NCBI RefSeq assembly: GCF_000374165.1
Contig: NZ_KB893728.1
Span: 1-64,000, forward strand
Source: Parafrankia elaeagni
GTDB taxonomy: Bacteria > Actinomycetota > Actinomycetes > Frankiales > Frankiaceae
Direction of reading: 5' to 3'
Length of the DNA stretch: 64,000 bases
Part shown: positions 7,970-15,949 of the stretch, one piece after another
Numbering within the stretch: the first letter of the stretch is position 1
Layout: each line of letters opens with the position of its first letter
The notes under the pieces: generated by a model
What the model was told of the DNA's origin: nothing
Database searches by the model: none
Seen by the model: only the letters and a program-made list of their open reading frames with translations
Translations under genes and position numbers: made by a program

Positions 7970-8806
7970 GGGCCGGCCGGTCGAGCTCTCGGTGAAGCCG
8001 ACGAAGCTGCGGGTCCGGCCGCGGGGATCCGACGTTCCGGTCATGCGAGGGCCCCAGGCGACCATGCCGCCGTCGGCCAGCACCGCCGTCCCGGTGAGGA
8101 AGACGCTGTCCGGGCCGGCGAGGAAGGCCACGAGGCCGGCGATGTCCTCCGGCCGGCCGAGCTCCGGCCACGGCTGGAACGTGGCCAGCCGGGCTTCGAT
8201 GGCGGCGGCGTCCCGGCCCATCACCAGCGGGGTGTCGACCAGGCCGGGGCAGACCGCGTTGACCCGGATGCGGTGGGCGGCGAGCTCGACGGCGGCGTTG
8301 GCGGTGAAGTTGATGACCGCGGCCTTGGCCGCCGAGTAGGCGGTCAGGCCACCACCGCCACCCATCCCGGCGACGGAGGCGTTGTTCACGATCACTCCGC
8401 CGTCACCCTGGGCGATCATCGCTCGGGCGGCGTGCTTCGTCCCGAGGAACACCCCGCGGCTGATCACGGCGAAGGTCCGGTCCCAGTCGGCCGGGTCGGT
8501 CTCGACCAGCGGCCCGAAGGCTCCGCCGATACCGGCGTTGTTGAACACGATGTCGAGCCGGCCGAAGGCGTTCACGGCGGCGCCGACGAGCGCGGCCACG
8601 TCCGCCTCGTCGGTGACGTCGGTGGGCACGAACCGGACACGGGCCGGGTCGGCGACCTCGTCCAGCAGCTGGCCGGCGTTCGCTTCGTTGAGGTCGCCGA
8701 AGACGACCCGGGCGCCCTCGGCGAGGAAGCGCAGCACGCTGGCCCGGCCGATGCCGCTGGCGCCGCCGGTCACGACGGCGACTCGGGTGGTGAGCCGGTC
8801 AGACAT
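7940..8806 (-). CDS. short-chain dehydrogenase/reductase
   Basis: A classical SDR of 288 residues. The NAD(P)-binding glycine motif TGGASGIG is at residues 13-20, FGDLN follows with an acidic residue after beta-2 (favouring NAD+), then FNNAGIGG, the catalytic Ser in NNASVAG and the Tyr-Lys pair in YSAAK. The C-terminal LTGTAVLADGG is typical. The last 45 residues are an extension without family counterpart and overlap the 3' end of the convergent dienelactone hydrolase gene by 30 bp. The ATG at 8806 starts directly at the Rossmann fold; the longer frame to 9148 is a shadow. It follows the epimerase and amidohydrolase genes on the same strand. Confidence 0.88.
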   Translation of the reverse strand: MSDRLTTRVAVVTGGASGIGRASVLRFLAEGARVVFGDLNEANAGQLLDEVADPARVRFVPTDVTDEADVAALVGAAVNAFGRLDIVFNNAGIGGAFGPLVETDPADWDRTFAVISRGVFLGTKHAARAMIAQGDGGVIVNNASVAGMGGGGGLTAYSAAKAAVINFTANAAVELAAHRIRVNAVCPGLVDTPLVMGRDAAAIEARLATFQPWPELGRPEDIAGLVAFLAGPDSVFLTGTAVLADGGMVAWGPRMTGTSDPRGRTRSFVGFTESSTGRPSTRRPVADA

Positions 8807-8852
8807 GGCGGTAACCGTGGAAAACTGGGTGAGTGGCCACTCATGTCCTCCC

Positions 8853-10013
8853 TCAGCGGCCGCGGTGGTCCGCTTTTCCGGGTTCCTGCGGGTGGGGCAT
8901 GCTGTGCACCGGCGGTGCCGCGCGCTGCTCGACCACGGTGGCCAGCCTCGCCGCCGCCGCGCGGTACTCGGCGAGCAGTGCGTCCTCGCCGGCATAGTCG
9001 AACCGGTCGGTGAACGACGGGCTGGCGGCCGGGTCGAAGTCGGGGTGCTCGCCGTACCAGTCGACGAGTGCGGCCAGTGCGTCGAGCGGGTCGACAGCCG
9101 GGGTGTAGCCCAGCTCGCGGCGCGCCTTCTCGGTGCTGACGACGACATGGGTCGCGGTGGTGCCGGCGAGCGGGAGCAGCGTGGTGGTGGCCTCGACGGC
9201 GATCTCCCGGGGCAGCCCGACCAGCTCCAGGTCGGCTCCCATCAGCCGGGCGATGGTCGTCGCCCAGTCGCGGAGCGACCAGCTCGTCGCCTCGCCCGCG
9301 TTGTAGACCTGACCGCCGGCCACCGCCGGGGCACCCACCACGGCCAGGACGAACGCGGCCGCGTTGGCAGCGGCGCAGCGGGTGTGGATCTGACCGCCAC
9401 CGTCCGGAAGGATCATGAAAGGACGGCTGTCGCGTACCCGCCGCACCACCGACCACTCGGCCGGCCGGGGGTTGTTCGGCCCGAACAGCATCGGGAAACG
9501 CACGACTGTCGCCCCCGTGTGGTGCGCGAAGACGGCGGCCTCGGCCTCCGCGAGCCGGCTGGAGAACGCCAGGGCCGTCGGCGCCGCCATCGCCATCGCC
9601 GTCGCTGCCTCCGTCGTCGCTGCTCCCGCCGCCGGGCCGGTGCCGTCCCGGACGACCGGATGATCCTCGGTCACCGGGACCGGCAGCGGGCTCTGGCCGG
9701 GGCTCGGGAAGAACCCCTGGTACACGGGCACCCCGCCGACGGCGACGAACCGGCCGCATCTCCCGGCCAGCGCGGGCGCCAGCTGCCTGAGCCGCCCGTA
9801 CATGGCCACCACGGCATCGAAGTCCCGCGTGCCGAGGGCGGCATCGATCGACGCGCGGAAATGGGGATCGCCGTGGATGTGCTCGACCTCGGCCAGCTCG
9901 GGCGGTTCGTGGGAGCCCCGATGGAAGATCGTGACGTCGTCGCCGCGGGTGAGGAGACCGCGTACGACGTGCGGCCCGGTGGGCCCCGTCCCGCCCACCA
10001 CCAGGACCCGCAC
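8853..10013 (-). CDS. NAD-dependent epimerase/dehydratase family protein
   Basis: A 386-residue extended-SDR protein with the N-terminal Rossmann motif VVGGTGPTGPHV at residues 5-16. Later features are GRFVAVGGVPVYQG and VRFPMLFGPNN, which match the NAD-dependent epimerase/reductase fold of the isoflavone-reductase or mRNA-binding type. The canonical YxxxK is not evident, so the reaction is uncertain. A low-complexity Ala/Thr/Met insertion lies near residues 127-148. GTG start at 10013. It is separated by only 7 bp from the upstream amidohydrolase gene, so an operon amidohydrolase, epimerase, SDR is likely. Confidence 0.75.
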   Translation of the reverse strand: MRVLVVGGTGPTGPHVVRGLLTRGDDVTIFHRGSHEPPELAEVEHIHGDPHFRASIDAALGTRDFDAVVAMYGRLRQLAPALAGRCGRFVAVGGVPVYQGFFPSPGQSPLPVPVTEDHPVVRDGTGPAAGAATTEAATAMAMAAPTALAFSSRLAEAEAAVFAHHTGATVVRFPMLFGPNNPRPAEWSVVRRVRDSRPFMILPDGGGQIHTRCAAANAAAFVLAVVGAPAVAGGQVYNAGEATSWSLRDWATTIARLMGADLELVGLPREIAVEATTTLLPLAGTTATHVVVSTEKARRELGYTPAVDPLDALAALVDWYGEHPDFDPAASPSFTDRFDYAGEDALLAEYRAAAARLATVVEQRAAPPVHSMPHPQEPGKADHRGR

Positions 10014-10020
10014 CGTTCGC

Positions 10021-11193
10021 CTAGATCCGGTAGAGCTTGGCCGCGTTACCGCCCATGACCTTCTCCCGCGTCTCCGGACGGAGGCTGAGGATCTTCTCGC
10101 TGACGATCCCGAGGGGGTCGGGGTGCAGGCAGGTGGGGTGCGGAAAGTCCGTCTCGAACATGATCCTGTCCTCGCCGACCTGGTCGATGAGGTGCTGCAG
10201 GTCGCCGCGGCCGGTCTCGAACCAGAAGGTCGCGTACCAGTTGTCGCGGAAGTACTCCGAGGGGAGTTTCCGCAGCTTCGCGGCGTGCCTGGGCGCGTTC
10301 TCCTCGAGCTCGTAGTCCATCGCCTCGAGCATGAACGGCACCCAGCCGATGCCGCTCTCGACGGAGACCATCTGGAGCGCGGGATGCCGGTCGAACATCC
10401 CGGAGTAGGCGCTGTTGAGCAGGACCCGGGAGTTGTTCTGGAACAGCGACGCGCCGCCGATGGCGGGCTTCACGTAGTCGTCCTGGCTGGGCCAGTACGT
10501 GGTGCCGAAGTACGACAGCGAGGTCTGGCTGGCGCCGATGTGGAAGTGCACCGGCAGCTGCAGACCGGCGCAGATCTCCCAGAACGGATCCCAGTCGCGG
10601 TGGCCGAGATCCGGTGATCCGGAGTCCTGGGGGTCGGCGGTCATGTTGACGCCGCGGTAGCCCAGGGCGGCACACCGTTCGGCCTCGCGGACGCAGGACT
10701 CGACGTCCCACGCCGGCATGATCGGCATGGGCAGCAGCCGGTTGCCCGACTCGGCCTGGACCTCGGCCATCGCGTCGTTGTAGAGCTCGACGCAGAGCCG
10801 GAGCAGCACCGGGTCCTGCACCGAGTTGCGCAGGTTCTGGCCGCCGATGCCGATGGCGTTCGGGTACAGGACCTGCGTGTGAATGCCGATCTCGTCCATC
10901 AGGGCCAGTCGCGCCTTCGGGTCCCACGCGGCCGGGTGCACGTCGCGGATGCCCCACGAGCCGCCCTGGGAGTCGCGGAACGCGTGCTTCTTCCCGTCGT
11001 GGTCGACGGTGCCGCCGGAGCCGGCCTTGCCGAACGTCTTGCCCTCGATGACCCACATGTCCGTGCCGTCGATCCGCTCGACGTGGGGGACCCGGTCCTC
11101 GTACCCCTTCGGCGCCCGTTCGGTGAACAGGTCGTGACGTTCGGTCATGTGTGCGTCGGCGTCAACCACGCGCAGACCAGCCAGTTCGCTCAT
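10021..11193 (-). CDS. amidohydrolase family protein (amidohydrolase_2 type)
   Basis: A 390-residue TIM-barrel metallohydrolase of the amidohydrolase_2 (ACMSD/gamma-resorcylate decarboxylase) group. The metal-binding DADAH is at residues 11-15, HFHIG supplies further ligands in mid-protein, and ETDFPHPT near residue 350 holds the conserved Asp. Actinobacterial relatives act in aromatic or polycyclic catabolism as hydrolases or decarboxylases; the substrate is not evident. A GAAGGAG-like Shine-Dalgarno (AAGGAGATCCGC before ATG 11193) supports the start. It is divergent from the GntR regulator at 11330, which is a candidate regulator. Confidence 0.85.
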   Translation of the reverse strand: MSELAGLRVVDADAHMTERHDLFTERAPKGYEDRVPHVERIDGTDMWVIEGKTFGKAGSGGTVDHDGKKHAFRDSQGGSWGIRDVHPAAWDPKARLALMDEIGIHTQVLYPNAIGIGGQNLRNSVQDPVLLRLCVELYNDAMAEVQAESGNRLLPMPIMPAWDVESCVREAERCAALGYRGVNMTADPQDSGSPDLGHRDWDPFWEICAGLQLPVHFHIGASQTSLSYFGTTYWPSQDDYVKPAIGGASLFQNNSRVLLNSAYSGMFDRHPALQMVSVESGIGWVPFMLEAMDYELEENAPRHAAKLRKLPSEYFRDNWYATFWFETGRGDLQHLIDQVGEDRIMFETDFPHPTCLHPDPLGIVSEKILSLRPETREKVMGGNAAKLYRI

Positions 11194-11219
11194 GCGGATC
11201 TCCTTCGGTCGGTGCGGCC

Positions 11220-11257
11220 GCGGTCGTGCTGCGTCAGAGCGGTCGTGCTGCGTCAGA
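11220..11257. repeat. perfect 19-bp tandem direct repeat
   Basis: GCGGTCGTGCTGCGTCAGA occurs twice back to back (11220-11238 and 11239-11257) in the divergent promoter region between the amidohydrolase and the GntR gene. It may be a doubled regulator half-site or a simple slippage duplication. Confidence 0.8.
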
Positions 11258-11260
11258 ACC

Positions 11261-11274
11261 TGAGCGTATGCTCA
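11261..11274. promoter_or_regulatory. candidate operator, TGAGC-GTAT-GCTCA
   Basis: An inverted repeat with 5-bp arms and a 4-bp centre in the intergenic region shared by the amidohydrolase and GntR genes. Its size and location suit a FadR/GntR-family operator, whose sites are short palindromes; the assignment is inference. Confidence 0.4.
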
Positions 11275-11329
11275 CTTACCTCCGGACCGCAATCGCCAAT
11301 TTCTGATTGTTGATTGCCCACCGGGGCCG

Positions 11330-12058
11330 GTGTCGACCACGATGGGCGATGTGGTGGCAGAAGCCGCGTTGCGGCGGACCAGAACGAGCGCTGCGGTCGT
11401 CGAGTACCTGCAGAGGGAGATCTTCGCCGGCAGCCTCCGTTACGGCGACCGCGTCGACGTCGAGCGGATCGGCACGACCCTCGGGGTGAGCCCCACCCCT
11501 GTCCGGGAGGCCCTCGTGCTCCTCGAGCGGGACGGCCTGATCGCGACCCGCGTGCACCGGGTGGCGTTCGTTCAGCACTTCGACGCCCGCACGCTGCGCG
11601 CGGACTTCCACGTCCTGGGCCTCCTGGGCGGAGTCGCGGCGGCGCGGGTGGCGAAGGACCGCGACCCCGAGATCCTCGCCCGGCTCCAGGACCTGCTCCG
11701 GGCGCTGGACGACAGCGGCGCTGACAACGCCGACAGCGCTGACAGCGGGCGCCTGCTGGACCTCGCCGCCGAGATCGTCCTGCTCCAGCACCGTGCGGGA
11801 GCCACCCCGCGCCTGCTCGCGGATCTCCGTGGAGCCGGCGGCTTCCTGGAATGGGCGGCGCGCCAGAGCGACCGCCGTGCCCCCGGGGAGATCGTCGAGG
11901 CTCAGCGGCGGGTCGTCGACGCCATCGTCGCCGGTGATCCGCGGAAGGCCTCGCGGGCCCGCCTGCAGGACACCCGCGCCGCGGCCGAGCAGGTGATAGA
12001 CGAGCTGATCCGGCGTGGGGTACTGCGCGCGGACGGCACCAACGCCGCCGCCGGCTGA
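11330..12058 (+). CDS. GntR-family transcriptional regulator
   Basis: A FadR-subfamily regulator of about 242 residues. The N-terminal winged helix reads AVVEYLQREIFAGSLRYGDRVDVERIGTTLGVSPTPVREALVLLERDGLI, a typical GntR HTH with the VSPTPVREAL recognition helix. An FCD-like all-helical ligand domain follows; it is short and lacks obvious His ligands for the usual metal. An Asp/Ser/Ala-rich insertion sits near residue 130. Its divergence from the amidohydrolase operon and its position before a P450 suggest local control of these catabolic genes. The start may be GTG 11330 or ATG 11342. Confidence 0.85.
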   Translation: MSTTMGDVVAEAALRRTRTSAAVVEYLQREIFAGSLRYGDRVDVERIGTTLGVSPTPVREALVLLERDGLIATRVHRVAFVQHFDARTLRADFHVLGLLGGVAAARVAKDRDPEILARLQDLLRALDDSGADNADSADSGRLLDLAAEIVLLQHRAGATPRLLADLRGAGGFLEWAARQSDRRAPGEIVEAQRRVVDAIVAGDPRKASRARLQDTRAAAEQVIDELIRRGVLRADGTNAAAG

Positions 12059-12101
12059 CGGGCCGGAGCGCCACCGTCCGGGAGACGAGGTGCGGAGGAG
12101 C

Positions 12102-12185
12102 CGGTGGTGCCGGCGAGGTCGGTGGTGTCGGCGAGGTCGGTGGTGCCGTTGATACCGCTGGTGCCGTTGATACCGGTGGCACCAG
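12102..12185. repeat. two families of 18-bp tandem repeats
   Basis: The gap between the GntR and P450 genes holds two copies of a GCCGGCGAGGTCGGTGGT-like unit followed by two copies of a GCCGTTGATACCGCTGGT-like unit, all 18 bp long. No start codon with a ribosome site supports a coding role. The remainder of 12059-12324 shows no other gene. Confidence 0.7.
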
Positions 12186-12324
12186 CGATGCGTGGCTCGG
12201 AGAGCAAGTACTCACTACATTGGAGCGGAACGCTCGCGCGTTCGCCCGGCGACGGCCGGTGACTGGCCCGCGCCAGCAACCGGCCCGAACCGCACGGCTG
12301 CCACAGGTAGGAGCGTGAGGTGTG

Positions 12325-13563
12325 ATGGAGACAGGGACCGCGGGCCCGGTGCTGATCGACGACGAGTGGGTCGAGAAACACTTCGACCACCTGTCGCCCG
12401 ACCTCGCCCGGGAGCTGCACCCGACGCTCGCCCGGGCCCGCTCCCGGTGCCCGGTGGCGCACAGCGACCAGCACGGAGGCTTCTGGGTGGTCACCCGGAA
12501 GGAGGACGTCCTCCGCGTCGCCCAGGACTGGAAGGCGTTCACCTCCGAAAGCGGCATCACCGTGCCCTCGCCCCCCGGGCCGCCGATGAAGATCCTCCCC
12601 GTCACGGTCGACCCGCCGCTGCAGCGTGAGTTCCGGCAGCTGACGAACCCCTATTTCCGGCCCACGGTCGTGAAGGAGTGGGAGGAACCGACCCGCGCGG
12701 TGGTGAACCGTCTCATCGACGGTTTCATCGAGGACGGCAGCTGCGAGTTCATGGAGGCGTTCGCTCGGCCGTTCCCCGGCCTGACGTTCTTCGACCTGGC
12801 GCTACACGCCCCCGCCGAGGACCTCGACGAGGTCAACGGGTACGCCATCATGGCGTCGCAGATGCACCGCCCGGAGGCCAGGGAGTGCCTGCTGAAACTG
12901 GCCGGCTGGATCAGCCGGTTCGTCGAGGAAAGGCGCCGTGAGGGCCCGCGGGGAGACGTTGTCGACGCCGTGATGGCCGCACGGATCGAGGGCCGCCCGA
13001 TCACCCCCGAGGAGGTGGTCGGAACCATTCAGCTGCTGGTCCTCGGCGGCCTCGAGACGACCGCCGGTGTGTTGGGGATGGCGATGCTGCGGCTCTGCGA
13101 GCATCCCGAGATCCTGACAGCGTTGCGGGAGCGACCGGAGCTGGTTCCGAACGCCGTCGAGGAGTTCCTGCGGCTCGACGGATCCTTCGTGTGCATCGCC
13201 CGCACGGCTCGGAACGACACCGAGGTGGGCGGCCGGCTGATCCGGCAGGGCGAGAAGGTACTCATGTACTGGGTCTCCGCCAACCGCGACGAGGCCGAGT
13301 TCGACAACCCCGACGTGTTCGACCTCGAGCGAGCCAGGAACGCGCATGTCGCCTTCGGCGCCGGGCCGCACCGCTGCGCCGGCTCGAACCTCGCGCGGAT
13401 GAACCTGCGGGTCGCGCTCGTCGAGATCGTCCGGCGACTGAACGACATCCAGGTGCGGCCGGGTGCCGATATCGGTTTCATGTCGACGTTCAATCGGGCG
13501 CCGGTGTCCGTCCCGCTTGTCTTCACCCCTGGGAAGCGGGTGTCCGAACCGACCTCCTCCTGA
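12325..13563 (+). CDS. cytochrome P450
   Basis: A 412-residue soluble bacterial P450. The heme-ligand signature AFGAGPHRCAGSNLAR is at 13351-13398, with the Cys ligand. The K-helix region is AVEEFLRLDGSFVCIAR, and the I-helix reads LVLGGLETTAGVLG, with Glu-Thr-Thr at the oxygen-activating position where Asp-Thr is more common. The N-terminal part (DDEWVEKHFDHLSPDLARELHPTL) matches actinobacterial P450s near aromatic or terpenoid catabolism genes. The ATG at 12325 is preceded by GAGG; a GTG lies one codon earlier. No ferredoxin or reductase gene is adjacent, so redox partners must come from elsewhere. Confidence 0.92.
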   Translation: METGTAGPVLIDDEWVEKHFDHLSPDLARELHPTLARARSRCPVAHSDQHGGFWVVTRKEDVLRVAQDWKAFTSESGITVPSPPGPPMKILPVTVDPPLQREFRQLTNPYFRPTVVKEWEEPTRAVVNRLIDGFIEDGSCEFMEAFARPFPGLTFFDLALHAPAEDLDEVNGYAIMASQMHRPEARECLLKLAGWISRFVEERRREGPRGDVVDAVMAARIEGRPITPEEVVGTIQLLVLGGLETTAGVLGMAMLRLCEHPEILTALRERPELVPNAVEEFLRLDGSFVCIARTARNDTEVGGRLIRQGEKVLMYWVSANRDEAEFDNPDVFDLERARNAHVAFGAGPHRCAGSNLARMNLRVALVEIVRRLNDIQVRPGADIGFMSTFNRAPVSVPLVFTPGKRVSEPTSS

Positions 13564-13651
13564 TCGTGAGGCGGGCCTGGGGACTGTTCCAAAAGATCGT
13601 TGGCGGAGCCGGATGTTGATCGCTGCGGTGGTGACCTGACACCGGTGCCGG

Positions 13652-14675
13652 TCACCGGATGCGTCGGCGCGTCCCGGCCGGGTTCGTGATGAACCGCTGG
13701 CCGGACTCGCAGGGCATGGCGCCTCGCCCCCGGGTACTCGGGACCTCATCCCCTGCCTGCGAAGTCGAGTGGTGGATCGTGAGCCTGACCGCTGCCGCGC
13801 GAAGGCTCGGGCTGGTCGTCACCGCCTCCAGGGTGGTCAGCATCCAGGGGGCAGCTGTGGCGGCCTGCTCCAGTGCCTGTACGTCAGGAGCCGCAGGCGT
13901 GGCCGGGCCCACCGCCGTGGCAAGCACCGCCAACCCGCCGAGCTGGTCCGCGTGCACCAGACGCGGACCAGGATCCATCGCCGTGCCATGGGCGGTGAAC
14001 CGCAGTGCGGTGCGGGCGGCGTGCCAGGACGAAGGGAGGTCCAGCACCGGAACGGCCGGTCCGACACCGGTTCGCCGGTCCGCCACCCGCGCGGTGACCG
14101 TCTCCCGCCGGGCGCCCGCCGGCACGGTTTCAAACAGCGTGGTTCCGTCCGCCAGGGCCAGCGCACGGGCCGGGGCGCGCGGGTCGAGTCCGAGCTGGAC
14201 GCCCGCCATGCGCCGGGCGCGTGGCGATGCCGCCTGGTCCAGGAGAACCTCGGTCGCGGCCCGGCGGGCGCCGTCCACGGCGACCACCACCGACGGCCGG
14301 CCGCTCGTCCGCTCGAAGAAGGCACGGCAGGCGCCCGCTGCCCGTTCGAGCACAACTGCCTCGACGGGGCCGGCGGGACCGGGCTGTTCCAGCCACAGCG
14401 CGGCTGGCTCGCCCGGTATCAACGGGACGCTGACCCAGTTGTTGTCGAAGGCGGTGGCGACGGCCCGGCGGCAGCCGTCGAGGTCGACCTCGACGTGTAC
14501 GCCCCGGGGGCCGTCCACCAGACGGGCCGGCGCGCCCGTCAGCAGCGCCACGCCGCGCACGATCGCCTCCAGGCCGGCCCTGCCCTCGACCAGCTGGTCG
14601 GAAGTAGACGACGGCACGTACCGCGGCGCTTGCGTCGGGGTCCAGGGCTGCGAGCCGGCCGGCAAGTTCCTTCAC
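13652..14675 (-). pseudogene. PucR-type transcriptional regulator, frameshifted
   Basis: The N-terminal 25 codons from ATG 14675 (MKELAGRLAALDPDASAAVRAVVYF) read in one frame, and the rest (DQLVEGRAGLEAIVRGVALLTGAPARLVD onward) reads in another. Removing one C from TACTTCCGACCAG near 14601 restores a continuous protein (VVYFDQLVEG). The body matches actinobacterial PucR/CdaR-like regulators. The C-terminal helix-turn-helix begins normally (TLEAVTTSPSLRAAAVRLTIHHSTSQ) but then diverges into AGDEVPSTRGRGAMPCESG and ends early. Either the gene is decayed at both ends or one lesion is a sequencing error. It lies between the P450 and an alpha/beta hydrolase. Confidence 0.7.
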
Positions 14676-14696
14676 CTGGTAATAGTGCCGCGGGCG

Positions 14697-15713
14697 CTAC
14701 CCTGCGAGAAGCCGGCGAAGCCAGTTGATCCGCGCGGCCTTGGCGGCCTGCGAGACCGGGGCCTGCGGCGCCATGAGGTCGAAGCCATGGAAGCCGCCCG
14801 GCCAGACGTGCAGTTCGGCGCTTCCACCGGCCTGCCAGATCCGGCTGGCGTAGGCGACGCTCTCGTCGCGGAACGTCTCCGCCGAGCCGACGTCGATGAA
14901 GGCCGGCGGCAGGCCCGAAAGGTCCCGTGCGCGGGCCGGGGCGGCGTACGGCGAGACAGCGGGCCCGCCGCGCCGATCACCGAGCAGCGCCGTCCACCCG
15001 GTCTCGTTCGACGTCCGGTCCCAGACACCGTGCCCGGCCATCTGCCGGGCCGAGGGGGTGTCGTTGCGGTCGTCGAGCATCGGGCACAGCAACATCTGCC
15101 CGGCCAGCGCCGGCCCACCGCGGTCCCGGGTCATCAGCGCCACGGCCGCGGCCAGGCCACCGCCCGCGCTGGTGCCGGCGACCACGAGCCGGCCCGAGGC
15201 GACACCGAGCTCGGCCAGCCTGCCTGCCGTCCAGAGCAGGCCGGTGCAGCAGTCCTCCACGGGCACCGGGTGCGGGTGGTCCGGGGCGAGCCGGTAGTCC
15301 ACCGACACGACCACCAGCCCCAGTTCCTGAGCCCAGTCGAGCGCTTCGGAGATCCCCGTCCGCGCGTCTCCGATCATCATGCCACCGCCGTGCAGAAAAC
15401 AGATCGCCGCCGCCGGAACATCGGTCGCGGTCGGCCGGCACAGGACCATCGGTAACCTGAAACCGTCCGCCCCGGCTGGTGCCGTGACAGTCTCGACGGT
15501 GAAAGCTCCCCCGCGCGCGAGGTCCTCATCGGTGGGGGAGATGGCCGACATCTGTTGGCGGATCTCCGGGACGGAGTCAAGCGCTATCGGCTGCGGCATC
15601 AGAGCTCTGAAACTGTCGAGGGCAGCGGCCAGTTCGACGTCGAAAGGCGGCGGCGGGCCGACCCTCCCGTCACCGTTTTCCGTACCGGTCTCCGTGTCAC
15701 TGTGCACATTCAT
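14697..15713 (-). CDS. alpha/beta hydrolase, hormone-sensitive-lipase family
   Basis: A 338-residue esterase of the HSL/alpha-beta hydrolase fold-3 family. The oxyanion HGGG is at residues 108-111, the nucleophile Ser182 in GTSAGG, the Asp in FIDVGSAE and the catalytic His in GGFHGFD. Such enzymes hydrolyse short-chain carboxyl esters. The start ATG 15713 is preceded by GGGAG at proper spacing; the frame continues upstream to a TTG at 15818 inside a strong hairpin, which is unlikely to be used. The gene lies downstream of the isomerase gene but is separated from it by that hairpin. Confidence 0.9.
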   Translation of the reverse strand: MNVHSDTETGTENGDGRVGPPPPFDVELAAALDSFRALMPQPIALDSVPEIRQQMSAISPTDEDLARGGAFTVETVTAPAGADGFRLPMVLCRPTATDVPAAAICFLHGGGMMIGDARTGISEALDWAQELGLVVVSVDYRLAPDHPHPVPVEDCCTGLLWTAGRLAELGVASGRLVVAGTSAGGGLAAAVALMTRDRGGPALAGQMLLCPMLDDRNDTPSARQMAGHGVWDRTSNETGWTALLGDRRGGPAVSPYAAPARARDLSGLPPAFIDVGSAETFRDESVAYASRIWQAGGSAELHVWPGGFHGFDLMAPQAPVSQAAKAARINWLRRLLAG

Positions 15714-15800
15714 CGTCGCTCCCGGCGGTTCCGGAGGGCCAAGGCCTGGTACTGGAGGCACGATAGCAGCCGTGGCAGGTGCCGGATGGCTGGAATGATC

Positions 15801-15832
15801 CGCCATCCGGCGGGACAACCCGCCGGATGGCG
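15801..15832. terminator. perfect 14-bp stem hairpin with ACAA loop
   Basis: The arms CGCCATCCGGCGGG (15801-15814) and CCCGCCGGATGGCG (15819-15832) pair perfectly around a 4-nt loop. It sits between the isomerase stop (15950) and the hydrolase start (15713), both on the minus strand, so it is probably a terminator isolating the two genes. No U-run follows, as is usual in high-GC actinobacteria. Confidence 0.7.
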
Positions 15833-15949
15833 TCAGTCAGCTGGGAACTGCTGGTCATCCGCGTGAGCCTCTCGATTTCTCCGTGCTGATTTGATATGAG
15901 TGCGGTCGAGATAGCTCGCGGGGATGTGGGAATTCCGTGACCCAGACGT

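Noticed and set aside
8770-9759. Long minus-strand ORF inside the epimerase gene
   Set aside because: Arg/Gly/Pro-rich shadow of the epimerase in another frame; no domain and no ribosome site.
7121-13563. Biosynthetic gene cluster centred on the P450
   Set aside because: No synthase, synthetase, terpene cyclase or RiPP precursor is present; the neighbours are catabolic types.
13659-15455. Long plus-strand ORF opposite the PucR and esterase genes
   Set aside because: Antisense shadow caused by high third-position GC; no recognisable domain, while the minus strand carries clear families.
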